From NCBI GenBank assembly GCA_000257205.1, contig AEZC01000145.1, positions 1 to 37,659 of the forward strand: DNA of 37,659 nt. The letters are read 5' to 3'. The stretch is from Vibrio ordalii ATCC 33509. GTDB lineage: Bacteria > Pseudomonadota > Gammaproteobacteria > Enterobacterales > Vibrionaceae. The notes beneath the pieces were generated by a model, which was given only the letters and a program-made list of their open reading frames with translations, searched no databases and was not told where the DNA came from. The stretch's first letter is position 1; each line of letters opens with the position of its first letter. Both the position numbers and the translations under genes were made by a program. Positions 15,879-25,161 of this stretch are shown here, one piece after another.

Positions 15879-18800
15879 TGGATATTGCACGTTATACCCT
15901 TGCCAAACGCACCAGCGTTTGGGTGCTGATAGCCCTGACTCTGATTGGCGGCTACATCAGCTACCTCAAATTGGGTCGCTTTGAAGACCCAGAGTTTGTG
16001 ATTCGCCAAGCGGTGATTGTGACGCCTTATCCGGGCGCAACGGCGCAAGAAGTTTCCGATGAAGTGACCGATGTCATCGAAGGCGCGGTGCAAGCCTTGC
16101 AAGAGCTCAAAGAAGTCAAATCGGTTTCGATGCAAGGCCGCTCTGAAGTGACGGTGGAAATCAAACTCGAATTTGCCAAATCCTCCGCGCAGCTGCAGCA
16201 GGTATGGGACAAATTACGCCGCAAAGTTGCGGATGCGCAGCGCCAACTGCCTCCCGGTGCGGGGGCTTCGATTGTCAACGATGACTTCTCTGACGTGTAC
16301 GCGCTGTTTTATGCGGTGACAGGGGAAGGCTTTAGTGACAAACAGCTGCAAGACTACGTCGATACGCTACGCCGTGAACTGGTTCTGGTGCCGGGTGTGG
16401 CCAAAGCCGCGACGCTGGCCGAGCAGCAAGAAGCGATCTTTATCGAGATGTCCAGCGAACGCATGGCGGAATTTGGCCTTTCGGTTGAACGCGTGCTGCA
16501 AGTGCTACAAAAGCAGAGCCTAGTCACCGTCGCAGGCAGTGTCGATGCCCAGCAGATGCGCATCCCAGTGATCCCTAAATCCAACATCAGCTCCTTGGCT
16601 GACCTCACTAATTTGCAAGTAGCGGTTGGTAGCAACAATGCGGTGGTACGCTTAGGTGATGTTGCCAACATCAGCCGTGGCTACACCGAGCCTGCGTCCA
16701 TGCTGATGCGCTATAACGGCCAACGTGCGATTGGTTTTGGTATCTCGAACATCACCGGTGGTAACGTGGTGGAGATGGGCGATGCCGTCAAAGCACGCTT
16801 GGCGGAGCTTGAAAGCCAGCGCCCACTGGGAATGGAGTTGCATGTGATCTCGATGCAGTCTGACTCGGTGCGTGCTTCGGTCGCCAATTTTATCGATAAC
16901 CTGATTGCCGCTGTCGCCATTGTGTTTGTTGTGCTCCTGCTGTTTATGGGCGTACGCTCAGGCGTCATCATCGGTTTTGTTCTGCTGCTCACCGTTGCCG
17001 GCACCTTGTGTGTGATGCTGATTGATGACATTGCAATGCAGCGGATTTCGCTTGGCGCACTCATCATCGCCCTCGGTATGTTGGTGGATAACGCGATTGT
17101 GGTTACCGATGGTGTGCTAGTGCGTTTTCAGCAAGAGCCGAACGCGGATAAACAGCAGGTCGTGTCCGAAGTGGTCAATGCCACTAAATGGTCACTGCTG
17201 GGCGGTACCGTAGTGGGTATTTTTGCCTTCAGCGCAATTGGCCTCTCCCCTTCGGATATGGGCGAATATGCGGGTTCACTGTTTTGGGTGATCCTCTACT
17301 CGATGTTTTTGAGTTGGGTGTTTGCGGTGACCGTCACCCCCATGCTGTGCCATGACTTTCTGCGCGTTAAAGCTCCCACCAAAGAGGCTAAACCGTCTAA
17401 ATTGGTAACGGGTTATAAAGCCGTGCTGCAATGGGTGTTAAGCCACCGCGTAGTCAGTTGTGTCATGCTGCTCGGCACCTTAGTGGCTGCGGTATGGGGC
17501 GCTCAGTTTATTCCGCCAGGCTTTATGCCAGAGTCGCAACGCCCACAATTTGTGGTGGATGTGTACTTGCCACAGGGATCGGATATTCGCCGTACCGAAC
17601 AGGTTGTCGCCAACATTGAGAAAGACGTGGCGCAAAAAGACGGTATTACCAATATCACCAGTTTCATCGGTGGTGGTGGCCTGCGTTTTATGCTGACCTA
17701 TGTGCCTGAATCGCGTAACCCAAGTTACGGCCAACTGCTGATTGATATTGATGACTACACCAAAATTGCCCCATTAGTAGGCGAGCTGCAAAATGAGCTG
17801 GATGCCAAATACCCAGATGCCTCAATCAAGGTGTGGAAGTTTATGCTCGGTCGCGGCGGCGGCAAGAAAATTGAAGCCGGTTTCAAAGGGCCAGACAGCC
17901 ATGTGCTGCGCCAATTGGCTGAACAAGCCAAAGCGATTATGCATAACGACCCGAACTTGATTGCGGTGCAAGATGACTGGCGTCAACAAGTGCCGGTATT
18001 GCAACCTATGTATTCCGCGCAAGAAGCACAGCGTCTTGGCTTAACCACGCAAGAAATCAGCGCCGCGATCGCGCAAACGCTCAATGGGCGTAATGTTGGG
18101 GTGTATCGCGAAGGCAATGATTTGATCCCGTTGATGGTTCGCGCGCCAGAAAATGAGCGTCACCACGAACGTGCGATTGAAAACAGTGAGGTGTTCAGCG
18201 CGCAAGCGGCGCGTTACGTTCCGGTAAGTCAGTTGGTGGATTCGGTAGATACTGTCTATCAAGATGCCTTGCTGCGCCGCATCAACCGCATGTCGACCAT
18301 CTTGGTACAAGCTGACCCAGCGCCAGGCGTGATGACGACCGATGCGTTCAATAATGTGTACGAAAAAATCGAGCAGATTGAGCTGCCTGCGGGTTATGAG
18401 CTGATTTGGTACGGTGAATACAAAGCCTCGAAAGATGCCAACGAAGGCTTGGCGCTCTCCGCTCCTTACGGCTTTGCGGCGATGATTCTCGCGGTGGTGT
18501 TTATGTTTAACGCGCTGCGTCAGCCACTCGTGATCTGGATGACCGCCCCCTTTGCTGTCGTGGGTGTCACCATTGGCCTTATCGCCTTTCAAACTCCATT
18601 CGAGTTTATGGCAATCCTCGGCTTTTTAAGCTTGATTGGTATGATGGTGAAGAACGCGATTGTGTTGGTTGACCAAGCGGATGCAGAAATTCGCGCAGGT
18701 AAAGAATCTTATTTCGCGATTATTGATGCCGCGGTCTGCCGCGCTCGCCCAGTATTGCTTGGGGCATTTACCACCATTTTAGGTGTGGCACCATTGCTGG

Positions 18801-18928
18801 TAGACCCATTCTTTAAGAGTATGGCGGTCACCATTATGTTTGGTTTGCTGTTTGCCACCATTCTGACTTTGGTGGTGATCCCACTTTTCTATGCAGCACT
18901 CTTTAGAGTAAAAGTCGCCAAATCATAA
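15878..18928 (+). CDS. RND-family multidrug efflux transporter (AcrB superfamily)
   Basis: This 1016-residue inner-membrane proton antiporter exports drugs, detergents or bile-like compounds through an adaptor and a TolC channel. The layout is standard: helix 1 (about 10-28), a large periplasmic domain, helices 2-6 (about 335-480), helix 7 near 525, a second periplasmic domain and helices 8-12 (about 865-1010). The helix 4 proton-relay motif reads GMLVDNAIVV (about 398-407), so the Asp-Asp of AcrB is Asp-Asn. The helix 10 Lys is present in GMMVKNAIVLVDQ (about 923). GGAG precedes the ATG. It probably has a TolC partner elsewhere and is repressed by the TetR at 9248. The substrate cannot be read from the sequence. 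Confidence 0.93.
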   Translation: MDIARYTLAKRTSVWVLIALTLIGGYISYLKLGRFEDPEFVIRQAVIVTPYPGATAQEVSDEVTDVIEGAVQALQELKEVKSVSMQGRSEVTVEIKLEFAKSSAQLQQVWDKLRRKVADAQRQLPPGAGASIVNDDFSDVYALFYAVTGEGFSDKQLQDYVDTLRRELVLVPGVAKAATLAEQQEAIFIEMSSERMAEFGLSVERVLQVLQKQSLVTVAGSVDAQQMRIPVIPKSNISSLADLTNLQVAVGSNNAVVRLGDVANISRGYTEPASMLMRYNGQRAIGFGISNITGGNVVEMGDAVKARLAELESQRPLGMELHVISMQSDSVRASVANFIDNLIAAVAIVFVVLLLFMGVRSGVIIGFVLLLTVAGTLCVMLIDDIAMQRISLGALIIALGMLVDNAIVVTDGVLVRFQQEPNADKQQVVSEVVNATKWSLLGGTVVGIFAFSAIGLSPSDMGEYAGSLFWVILYSMFLSWVFAVTVTPMLCHDFLRVKAPTKEAKPSKLVTGYKAVLQWVLSHRVVSCVMLLGTLVAAVWGAQFIPPGFMPESQRPQFVVDVYLPQGSDIRRTEQVVANIEKDVAQKDGITNITSFIGGGGLRFMLTYVPESRNPSYGQLLIDIDDYTKIAPLVGELQNELDAKYPDASIKVWKFMLGRGGGKKIEAGFKGPDSHVLRQLAEQAKAIMHNDPNLIAVQDDWRQQVPVLQPMYSAQEAQRLGLTTQEISAAIAQTLNGRNVGVYREGNDLIPLMVRAPENERHHERAIENSEVFSAQAARYVPVSQLVDSVDTVYQDALLRRINRMSTILVQADPAPGVMTTDAFNNVYEKIEQIELPAGYELIWYGEYKASKDANEGLALSAPYGFAAMILAVVFMFNALRQPLVIWMTAPFAVVGVTIGLIAFQTPFEFMAILGFLSLIGMMVKNAIVLVDQADAEIRAGKESYFAIIDAAVCRARPVLLGAFTTILGVAPLLVDPFFKSMAVTIMFGLLFATILTLVVIPLFYAALFRVKVAKS

Positions 18929-18987
18929 TCAAGTGGCGGGTACTCAGGGTATTAATACGCAAGGCGGCGAATTAGACCTAGAAACAG

Positions 18988-19017
18988 ACCCAGCTTAGTG
19001 AACTAGGCTGGGTTTTT
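18988..19017 (+). terminator. Intrinsic terminator of the RND operon
   Basis: ACCCAGCTTAG-TGAA-CTAGGCTGGGT forms an 11-bp stem with one G-U pair, followed by five T's. It lies 60 bases after the pump gene and right before the convergent DUF2955 gene end. Confidence 0.88.
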
Positions 19018-19021
19018 AAAG

Positions 19022-20014
19022 TTAACTTCGAGTTTTAGGATGCAGGACAATCAAACTCATGATGCCGAGTAAGACAGCAGCAAAAACGGATGTAAAACGC
19101 ACCAGATCATCGGAAATTGCGCTGATACTCGTTGACGTAATTCCGTAGAATACCAAAACGACATAACTTGAATACATCAGTTGAATCGAGTTATAGCTTG
19201 CTTTCTTCGCAACCGCATGAATCCCCATAAATAATGCGCTCACCACTGCAACACCCAAAGTTCCCACAATGTTAGCCTGCAATAAACTCATCACTAGAGG
19301 TGGAATTGCATAAAGTACACTAGCGTATGTCGTCAGTAGCCTTCTTAAACCGTAATCTTTACCAATGCTAGGGTCTGGGTCCTTAATGATTAACGCGACA
19401 ATGATGGTAATAATCGTACTTTGTTCCAAATCCAATTTGATCGTACACACCATCATGATCATGACAATGATTGCTTTTAGCAACGTTTGCCAATCGAGCA
19501 AGTATTTTGTTGTCGAAGCGATAGGTATCACGCTCGTCGCCAGTGGCTCACCTCGTGGAAATAGTAGGTAGGCCAAGTAAGCAGTAAAGCCTGCAATAAA
19601 AATATTTTTTAGCAGAGCCATAGGGATTTGCTCAACACTAATCCCTTTCTGCTGGGTAAAAACGGTAATCATCGCGGTAGATACAATCAGCAATATGGCA
19701 AACACATCTTGTGGATTTTTCTTGGTGCGCTCCATGCACCAGTAAAAAATCCCAAATAAGAACAGGTAGTAAACATGCACGTAATCGATCAACAGCTCAC
19801 TCATTAACGCCTGAAACCAAGCGGTAACGAACAAAATTCCGCCCATAATAAACACCATAATCACTGGTGGAGGCTCATGAGTTGTGGTGAGAAAAACCGC
19901 GCACATAGCGGGTGCAAGTAAAGGCAGATCCGTTCCGAATATGTATTGCCAAAACAGCAAAAGCACTGGGAATACCGCAACTCTTATAATTGGGTTTGCG
20001 GCACTATGATACAT
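19022..20014 (-). CDS. DUF2955/FUSC-like membrane transporter subunit
   Basis: This inner-membrane protein of about 330 residues has two clusters of hydrophobic helices (about residues 10-160 and 195-320 from the chosen start) with a short cytoplasmic part between. This is the pattern of DUF2955 and of aromatic-acid exporter (AaeB/FUSC) halves. I chose the ATG at 20014, with GGAG upstream; it overlaps the end of the HlyD gene by 11 bases and implies coupled translation. A start 48 bases further upstream would add a poorly hydrophobic Cys-rich tail. With the HlyD adaptor it probably forms an export pair of the EmrA/AaeA type. The substrate is unknown. Confidence 0.8.
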   Translation of the reverse strand: MYHSAANPIIRVAVFPVLLLFWQYIFGTDLPLLAPAMCAVFLTTTHEPPPVIMVFIMGGILFVTAWFQALMSELLIDYVHVYYLFLFGIFYWCMERTKKNPQDVFAILLIVSTAMITVFTQQKGISVEQIPMALLKNIFIAGFTAYLAYLLFPRGEPLATSVIPIASTTKYLLDWQTLLKAIIVMIMMVCTIKLDLEQSTIITIIVALIIKDPDPSIGKDYGLRRLLTTYASVLYAIPPLVMSLLQANIVGTLGVAVVSALFMGIHAVAKKASYNSIQLMYSSYVVLVFYGITSTSISAISDDLVRFTSVFAAVLLGIMSLIVLHPKTRS

Positions 20015-21110
20015 AGCTGATATAACTCCATGCCCAGATCCACACATCTTGCAATCTTTCACCTAGGTAGCTTTCATCAGGATAAAAACCGACCACGGCG
20101 CGACCACCGTATCTGAGTTGCAGATCTGCGGGTAACTCAGTGAACTCGATATTCACAGGGAAACGCTGTGCTTTAGCGCTGTTAGTGGGTGAGTTCATCA
20201 GACCATTACTGGCGTCTTGCGCAAGGCTGCCATTACCGCTACTTCCCCAACCGATTGAAGAAATTTGTCCTTCAAAAACGTCACCAGGGTGAGCATCAAA
20301 AACAATTTTGACTTTATCGCCAGACTTTAGATGAGCTAATGAGTTTTCTCTCACCATTGCAGTCAGCCATAGGTCATTGTTATTGATAAACGCTAGAAGT
20401 GGTTGCCCTGCAGCAGCATAATCACCCACAGCAACATTCATATTGGTGATTACACCATCCGCTGGTGCGATAAGTTTGGTGTGATTAAGGTTGAGTAGTG
20501 CCTGTTCTTGTCGGTTTAACACCGATTGGATTTCAGGGTTATCAATTCCTCTTGGGCCAAACTCTTGTTTGGCTTTATCTAATGAAGACGAGGCTTGAGC
20601 CAGTCCCGCTTGAGCGGTTTCTAGCTCAGCTCTGACGTTGTCCATGGTCGATTGACTAATAACGCCTTTTTCTGCCAAAACCCGATTACGCTCGACATTC
20701 TTCTTGGCATTGGTGACCTTTACACGTGCCGCAACTTCATTGGCCTGAGCGACACTGATCGCAGCCGAATCAGCTTGATAAGATTGCGCGGCTTGTTGCA
20801 AATCAAACTTCGCCGCTTTAACCGCCAATTCAAATGGACGTGGGTCGATAGTGACTAGCTCATCTCCTGCCTTTACAATGCTATTGTTGGTAATATGTAC
20901 TTGTGAAATAGGGCCAGATATTTCGGGACTAATGCGGATCAATTGACCATTTACTCTGGCTTGATCTGTCATTGGCGTCATTCTGTCTGCCCACAAGGTG
21001 TAGAGCCAAAGAGCGGCAACTAAGGCAAAAATATAGTAAGTGAATGAACGAGCTTGGCTCACTTTTTGTTCGCTTGGCTCAGCACTCATTTTGGTATTAT
21101 TTTCTGACAT
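20004..21110 (-). CDS. HlyD-family membrane fusion protein (EmrA/AaeA-like)
   Basis: This 368-residue adaptor has a short cytoplasmic N-terminus and one membrane helix (about 24-43). The first lipoyl half-motif is ISPEISGPISQVHITNNSIVKAGDELVTIDPRPF (about 58-92), followed by a long helical hairpin (about 95-205). The second lipoyl half, IAPADGVITNMNVAVGDYAAAGQPLLAF, is near 210-240, followed by a beta-barrel domain. This is the EmrA/AaeA architecture, not the lipoprotein AcrA type. It is the middle gene of a three-gene operon and overlaps the DUF2955 gene. It is likely to work with a TolC-type channel. It is a second, independent export system beside the RND pump. Confidence 0.9.
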   Translation of the reverse strand: MSENNTKMSAEPSEQKVSQARSFTYYIFALVAALWLYTLWADRMTPMTDQARVNGQLIRISPEISGPISQVHITNNSIVKAGDELVTIDPRPFELAVKAAKFDLQQAAQSYQADSAAISVAQANEVAARVKVTNAKKNVERNRVLAEKGVISQSTMDNVRAELETAQAGLAQASSSLDKAKQEFGPRGIDNPEIQSVLNRQEQALLNLNHTKLIAPADGVITNMNVAVGDYAAAGQPLLAFINNNDLWLTAMVRENSLAHLKSGDKVKIVFDAHPGDVFEGQISSIGWGSSGNGSLAQDASNGLMNSPTNSAKAQRFPVNIEFTELPADLQLRYGGRAVVGFYPDESYLGERLQDVWIWAWSYISYVS

Positions 21111-21129
21111 TTTCTGTTCCTATTCCCGT

Positions 21130-21624
21130 TTACTGTGCTTGTTCCAGTAAATTGACTTTTTTATAGATGATACTTTTCTTGGTTCGTACTTCGACAGCAA
21201 TCGTAATGATGAAAGCAAAAAGACCAACCAATAGGACTGCACTCGAAGAAGAAACCAACACTTCACCCGCGTATTTGGTCCAGAGCACCGCAAGAGCAAC
21301 AAACCAACCAAATAGTGCCACCGCCTGGGCTACTGCAATTGGTACAAGGTGAGACCAAAAACCGCTCTGGAGTTGATGTGTATGCTGTGGGTGGGATTTG
21401 TTGAGTTGATTAAGAAACAGTTTGGAGGTGATTAATGATAAAATGATCCCTAAACCAAAGGTTAGAGAAACCGCTTGTCCCCATACTGTCACCTCAGAAT
21501 TCGTGATCACGTTAAGCGACATGGGCACACTATCCATTCCTTTGAAATGGTAGCTCGCGATGTAACCATTGATAGCTCCGTTAATCACCCCACCCACCAA
21601 TGAATCTTTCACTTTGATATCCAC
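21130..21624 (-). CDS. Small multi-pass membrane protein of the HlyD operon
   Basis: This protein of about 164 residues has three clear membrane helices (about 48-68, 87-112 and 120-142 from the chosen start), preceded by a glycine-rich amphipathic segment (GGVINGAINGY). I chose the GTG at 21624 because AAGGTG lies 7 bases upstream; a GTG nine bases earlier is an alternative. It is first in the operon with the HlyD and DUF2955 genes, the position that AaeX/DUF1656 takes in aae operons. It is longer than DUF1656 and I cannot match it to that family. It may be an accessory subunit of the exporter. Confidence 0.65.
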   Translation of the reverse strand: MDIKVKDSLVGGVINGAINGYIASYHFKGMDSVPMSLNVITNSEVTVWGQAVSLTFGLGIILSLITSKLFLNQLNKSHPQHTHQLQSGFWSHLVPIAVAQAVALFGWFVALAVLWTKYAGEVLVSSSSAVLLVGLFAFIITIAVEVRTKKSIIYKKVNLLEQAQ

Positions 21625-21661
21625 GTTTAGCACCTTGAATGTTGTTCAATAAACTGCCGCT

Positions 21662-21680
21662 GAGTATAACGATAATACTC
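21662..21680. promoter_or_regulatory. Inverted repeat between divergent export operon and channel gene
   Basis: GAGTAT-N7-ATACTC lies midway between the divergent starts at 21624 and 21771. On the minus strand it contains TATTAT and TTATAC, which could serve as a -10. It is a candidate operator for an unidentified regulator. No regulator gene adjoins it. Confidence 0.45.
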
Positions 21681-21770
21681 GAATAAATGCATATTAAATA
21701 TGGTCACTTTTCGATATTATTTTGCCCCAGCATACTGATAAATAATAATAAAGGCGAAGGGGAATCAACC

Positions 21771-22450
21771 ATGAAGATCGGTAAACCACTATCCAACATC
21801 AGCGAGAAGAATAACTTTATCTACTTAACGTTAGCTTTGATCATATTGTTGATCTCCGCCTCGCTAGCTCAACTGCTGCAAAATAATGCGATGGACTATG
21901 TCATGCAGGGAATCATAGTGGTGATCTTTATTGTTTGTTTCGTTAGCTTACACTTTGACCGCAAGTGGACGCATTTTTTAAGAGGGTTGGCGTTGGTATG
22001 GATAGGAGCCATCGTGGCGCAACATCTCTTTAATATCCAAGAGATGAACCTCTTGATGCTGGCTCTCACTTTTGTTTTTTTTATGGATCCTTCCAATCCT
22101 TAGTCCGGCAAATATTATTTTCTGGGAAAATCGATACCAATAAGCTAATCGGCTCTGTCGCCTTATTTTTATTGCTTGGATTGATGTGGGCGGTAGCCTA
22201 CCTGTTTTTGTTAGAGCTAGACCCGCAAGCATTTCACGGTTTGGAAGCGATTCCGTGGGCAGATAATTTTTCTAACAGTGCTTATTTTAGCTTCGTGACC
22301 TTAACCACTCTCGGTTATGGGGATATTAGTCCCGTTACTCCGATTGCGAAAACGCTCGTCTATTTAGAATCGGTTGTTGGCGTTTTTTATATGGCTGTGG
22401 TGGTATCAAGCTTAGTCAGTTCGAATTTAGATAGAAATGCGTCCAGATAA
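21771..22450 (+). pseudogene. Two-helix potassium channel, frameshifted in a T-tract
   Basis: Two frames make one ion-channel protein of about 226 residues. The N-terminal part has hydrophobic helices at about 18-35, 43-58, 66-82 and 88-105. The C-terminal part has a Kir/KcsA-type pore: an outer helix (LIGSVALFLLLGLMWAVAY), a pore helix, the selectivity filter TLGYGD and an inner helix. The frame is lost in an 8-T run at 22075-22082. Adding one T restores an uninterrupted reading through YGSFQSLVRQ into the pore part. As it stands, the first frame ends at 22103 before the pore. GAAGGGG precedes the ATG. It is divergent from the HlyD operon. Whether the change is real, phase-variable or a read error is open. 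Confidence 0.78.
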
Positions 22451-22458
22451 AGGTATCC

Positions 22459-22479
22459 TCGCAAGGCGTTGCCTTGCGA
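22459..22479. terminator. Stem-loop after the channel gene
   Basis: TCGCAAGGC-GTT-GCCTTGCGA is a perfect 9-bp stem with a 3-base loop, 9 bases after the channel stop. No U-run follows on either strand. A second imperfect hairpin (GCCTC..ATGTAT/ATACAT.GAGGC, about 22562-22592) lies in the same gap before gor. These are the only structures in 22451-22644. Confidence 0.5.
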
Positions 22480-22644
22480 AACTTACCCACTCAAGTGATT
22501 TGAGTTAAGCAATGACAGATAGCATCAAAATTTTTCGATTTCACGACAGTAACCATACCAGCCTCCGATGTATTTGCTATACATAGAGGCTAGTAGGTTT
22601 TCCAGAGTTTACAAATCTACAGGGTAGACTTTCCAGACCACGAT

Positions 22645-23997
22645 CTACATGGTAACGAACTCTTCAGACCCAGTTGGGTGTATTGCCACCACTGAATCAA
22701 AATCGGCTTTGGTTGCGCCCATTTTCATGGCTACGCCAAAGCCTTGAATCATTTCATCAACCGCGAAACCGATGCCGTGTAGGCCAACAACGGTTTCTTC
22801 AGGGCCAGCGCATACTAGTTTCATTTTGCATGGTTGACGGTGAGAGGTGACGGCGGTGTACATGGCCGTGAAGCTCGAGGTATACACTTTGACATTCTCT
22901 TCGCCATATTGCGCTTGGGCTTCTTGCGTGGTGAGGCCAATTGTGCCGATTGGCGGATGGCTAAACACCACGGTCGGGACCAGTTTGTAATCCATCTTCG
23001 CATCGGTTTTGCCATTAAACAGGCGCTCTGAAAGTTGACGGCCTGCTTTGACTGCAACGGGTGTGAGTTCAATACCGCCTTCCATGATATCGCCGACACA
23101 GTAGATGCCCGCGACGTTGGTTTGCTGGTACTCATCAACCTTAATATAGCCTTGTGCATTGGTTGCCACACCCGTTGCTGCTAGGTTTATCGCATCGGTT
23201 GCTGGGTGGCGGCCGATTGCCCAAATGAGCGTATCAACGTTTTGGCTTTGGCCATTTTCAAGGTGCAGAGTCAGGCTGCCATCGGCTTCTTTGATCACTT
23301 CTTTTGGCACTGAATGAGTATGTAATGTTGGGCCTTCCGCCGCCATGACTTCAGTGAGTGTTTCGATGATCATAGGATCAAAGCTGCGCAGTGGTGATTC
23401 TTTGCGCACGTAAAGGTGCGTTTCAGTGCCGAGTGCGTTGAGTACGCCTGCAATTTCAACCGCAATATAACCTGCGCCCACAACCGCGACGCGTTTAGGC
23501 TGTTCGGTCAAGTCAAAGAAACCATTGGAATCAATGCCGTATTGCGCCCCTGGGATCGCCGGAATGGTTGGGCGTCCGCCAACGGCAATCAGGATATGGT
23601 CTGCCGTGTAGTGTTCACCGTTGACTTCTACGGTTTTTGCATCAACAAAGCGAGCGAAACCGCGGATCACTTCCACTTTATTATTGCCCAATACGCGGTC
23701 GTACGATTGATGAATACGGCCAATATACGCTTGGCGGCTCTCAATCAGTTTTGACCAATCCAATCCTTTGACATCGACATCGAAGCCATAATCTTTGGCA
23801 TAAAGGTGCATTGCTTCAGCAATTTGCGCGCCATGCCACATCACTTTTTTCGGAACACAACCGACGTTGACACAAGTGCCGCCAAGGTCTTTGGCTTCAA
23901 TCAGTGCGACTTTCGCACCATACCTTGCCGCGCGGTTCGCTGAAGCGATACCACCAGAGCCACCACCGATACAGATATAATCAAAATGCGTTGTCAT
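22645..23997 (-). CDS. gor: Glutathione reductase
   Basis: This 450-residue cytosolic flavoenzyme reduces glutathione disulfide with NADPH. The FAD-binding GGGSGG lies at 11-16 and the redox-active disulfide in [13 protein letters not shown] (Cys42, Cys47), at the same positions as in E. coli Gor. The NADPH-binding [11 protein letters not shown] motif is followed by basic residues (VRKESPLR). The C-terminal [11 protein letters not shown] holds the active-site His and Glu. The ATG at 23997 has GGAG 7-10 bases upstream and gives the same length as E. coli; a longer start would add four residues. It is separated from rlmJ by 110 bases on the same strand. Confidence 0.96.
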   Translation of the reverse strand: MTTHFDYICIGGGSGGIASANRAARYGAKVALIEAKDLGGTCVNVGCVPKKVMWHGAQIAEAMHLYAKDYGFDVDVKGLDWSKLIESRQAYIGRIHQSYDRVLGNNKVEVIRGFARFVDAKTVEVNGEHYTADHILIAVGGRPTIPAIPGAQYGIDSNGFFDLTEQPKRVAVVGAGYIAVEIAGVLNALGTETHLYVRKESPLRSFDPMIIETLTEVMAAEGPTLHTHSVPKEVIKEADGSLTLHLENGQSQNVDTLIWAIGRHPATDAINLAATGVATNAQGYIKVDEYQQTNVAGIYCVGDIMEGGIELTPVAVKAGRQLSERLFNGKTDAKMDYKLVPTVVFSHPPIGTIGLTTQEAQAQYGEENVKVYTSSFTAMYTAVTSHRQPCKMKLVCAGPEETVVGLHGIGFAVDEMIQGFGVAMKMGATKADFDSVVAIHPTGSEEFVTM

Positions 23998-24107
23998 TAC
24001 TTTCTCCATTATTCTTTTTTCATCCTATTTGACCTTGGTTTTGTACGGTGTTGGCAACCATAGCAAGGCGAAAAAGGTTCTCTACTTCTTTGATAGATTG
24101 GGTCAGT

Positions 24108-24956
24108 TTATTCTGGTACAACCCATTCGACTTTAAAATGACCGGTTACCGGGGCAATCGCTTGCTGAAGAAACGGTAAAATTTCCTGCATTTGCCCTTC
24201 CAGTGTCCACGGTGGGTTAATCACTATCATGCCTGAAGCGGTCATGCCACGTTCATGGGTGTCTGGCGACACGCCCAATTCAATTTGTAAGATTTTGCGA
24301 ATGCCGAGGCTTGCCAGCCCTTCAAGCCCTTCAAGCAAGTCATCAATGGTGTCGCGATTCACTACGGGATACCAAATGGCGTAGATACCCGTCGCCCAGC
24401 GCTTATAACTTTGGGCAATGGCTCTTACGACATCGCTGTACTCTTTGGCCAATTCGTAAGGGGGATCGATCAACACTAAGCCGCGACGCTCTTTCGGTGG
24501 CAGGCTACCGATTAAGCGTTGGAAACCATCTTCTTTGTAAATCGATACCTGACGATCTCGGTGGAACTCTTGCTCGAGCAAAGGGTAATCGCTCGGATGC
24601 AATTCAGTGAGCACCATACGATCCTGTGCGCGTAGATGAGCACGCGCCACACGTGGTGAGCCGGGGTAGTAACGTAACTCTTCGCTTTCATTGAGCGCTT
24701 TTACTGCCTCAAGGTAGCTTTGAATGGCGGGTGGCGTTACATTTTGTTGCCAAATACGAGCAATCCCTTGTTTATATTCACCAGTTTTTTCTGACCATTC
24801 ATGGGTCAAGTCATAACGGCCCACACCAGAGTGTGTGTCATGATAAACAAAAGGCTTCTCTTTTTGCTGTAATGCATTGAGGATAAGGCTTTGTACGATA
24901 TGCTTTAATACATCCGCGTGGTTGCCCGCGTGAAAACTGTGGCGATAACTTAGCAA
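24108..24956 (-). CDS. rlmJ: 23S rRNA (adenine2030-N6)-methyltransferase
   Basis: This 282-residue SAM-dependent methyltransferase modifies A2030 of 23S rRNA. The N-terminus MLSYRHSFHAGNHADVLKH is diagnostic for RlmJ (formerly YhiR). The catalytic DPPY motif lies at residues 164-167 in LVLIDPPYE, matching the E. coli position, and GVGRY (about 44-48) contributes to the SAM site. It is divergent from prlC. The 205-base gap between them contains an imperfect palindrome around 24970-24987 and no gene. Confidence 0.95.
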   Translation of the reverse strand: MLSYRHSFHAGNHADVLKHIVQSLILNALQQKEKPFVYHDTHSGVGRYDLTHEWSEKTGEYKQGIARIWQQNVTPPAIQSYLEAVKALNESEELRYYPGSPRVARAHLRAQDRMVLTELHPSDYPLLEQEFHRDRQVSIYKEDGFQRLIGSLPPKERRGLVLIDPPYELAKEYSDVVRAIAQSYKRWATGIYAIWYPVVNRDTIDDLLEGLEGLASLGIRKILQIELGVSPDTHERGMTASGMIVINPPWTLEGQMQEILPFLQQAIAPVTGHFKVEWVVPE

Positions 24957-25161
24957 AATAGGCTCTCAAAACACCCCAAATGGAGTGTGTTTCATCAATC
25001 AAACGTATTGGCTGATTATACGCCACTATTGAAAATTGCTGAACCTACCTATATTTACTATTTCAGATAAACAAAATCGACGGTTGCCGTGAAACAATCA
25101 GTGACTGTTGCAGAGAAATGCATCAACGTGCAGGCGCGTCTTAACTTAAAAGGAATGTTTT

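Noticed and set aside
18041..18592. A 183-codon minus-strand frame inside the RND pump gene
   Set aside because: It is a shadow of the conserved pump frame: histidine- and arginine-rich, with no start signal and no family resemblance.
7191..22644. Possibility of a VSP-I-like or other integrative island
   Set aside because: No integrase, transposase, cyclic-dinucleotide synthase, phospholipase effector or flanking attachment repeats were seen, so a mobile-element call is not supported.
24966..24990. Imperfect palindrome ACACCCC/TGGAGTGT upstream of rlmJ
   Set aside because: The stem has a mismatch and no U-run, and its position before rlmJ does not fit a terminator. It is too weak to call an operator.
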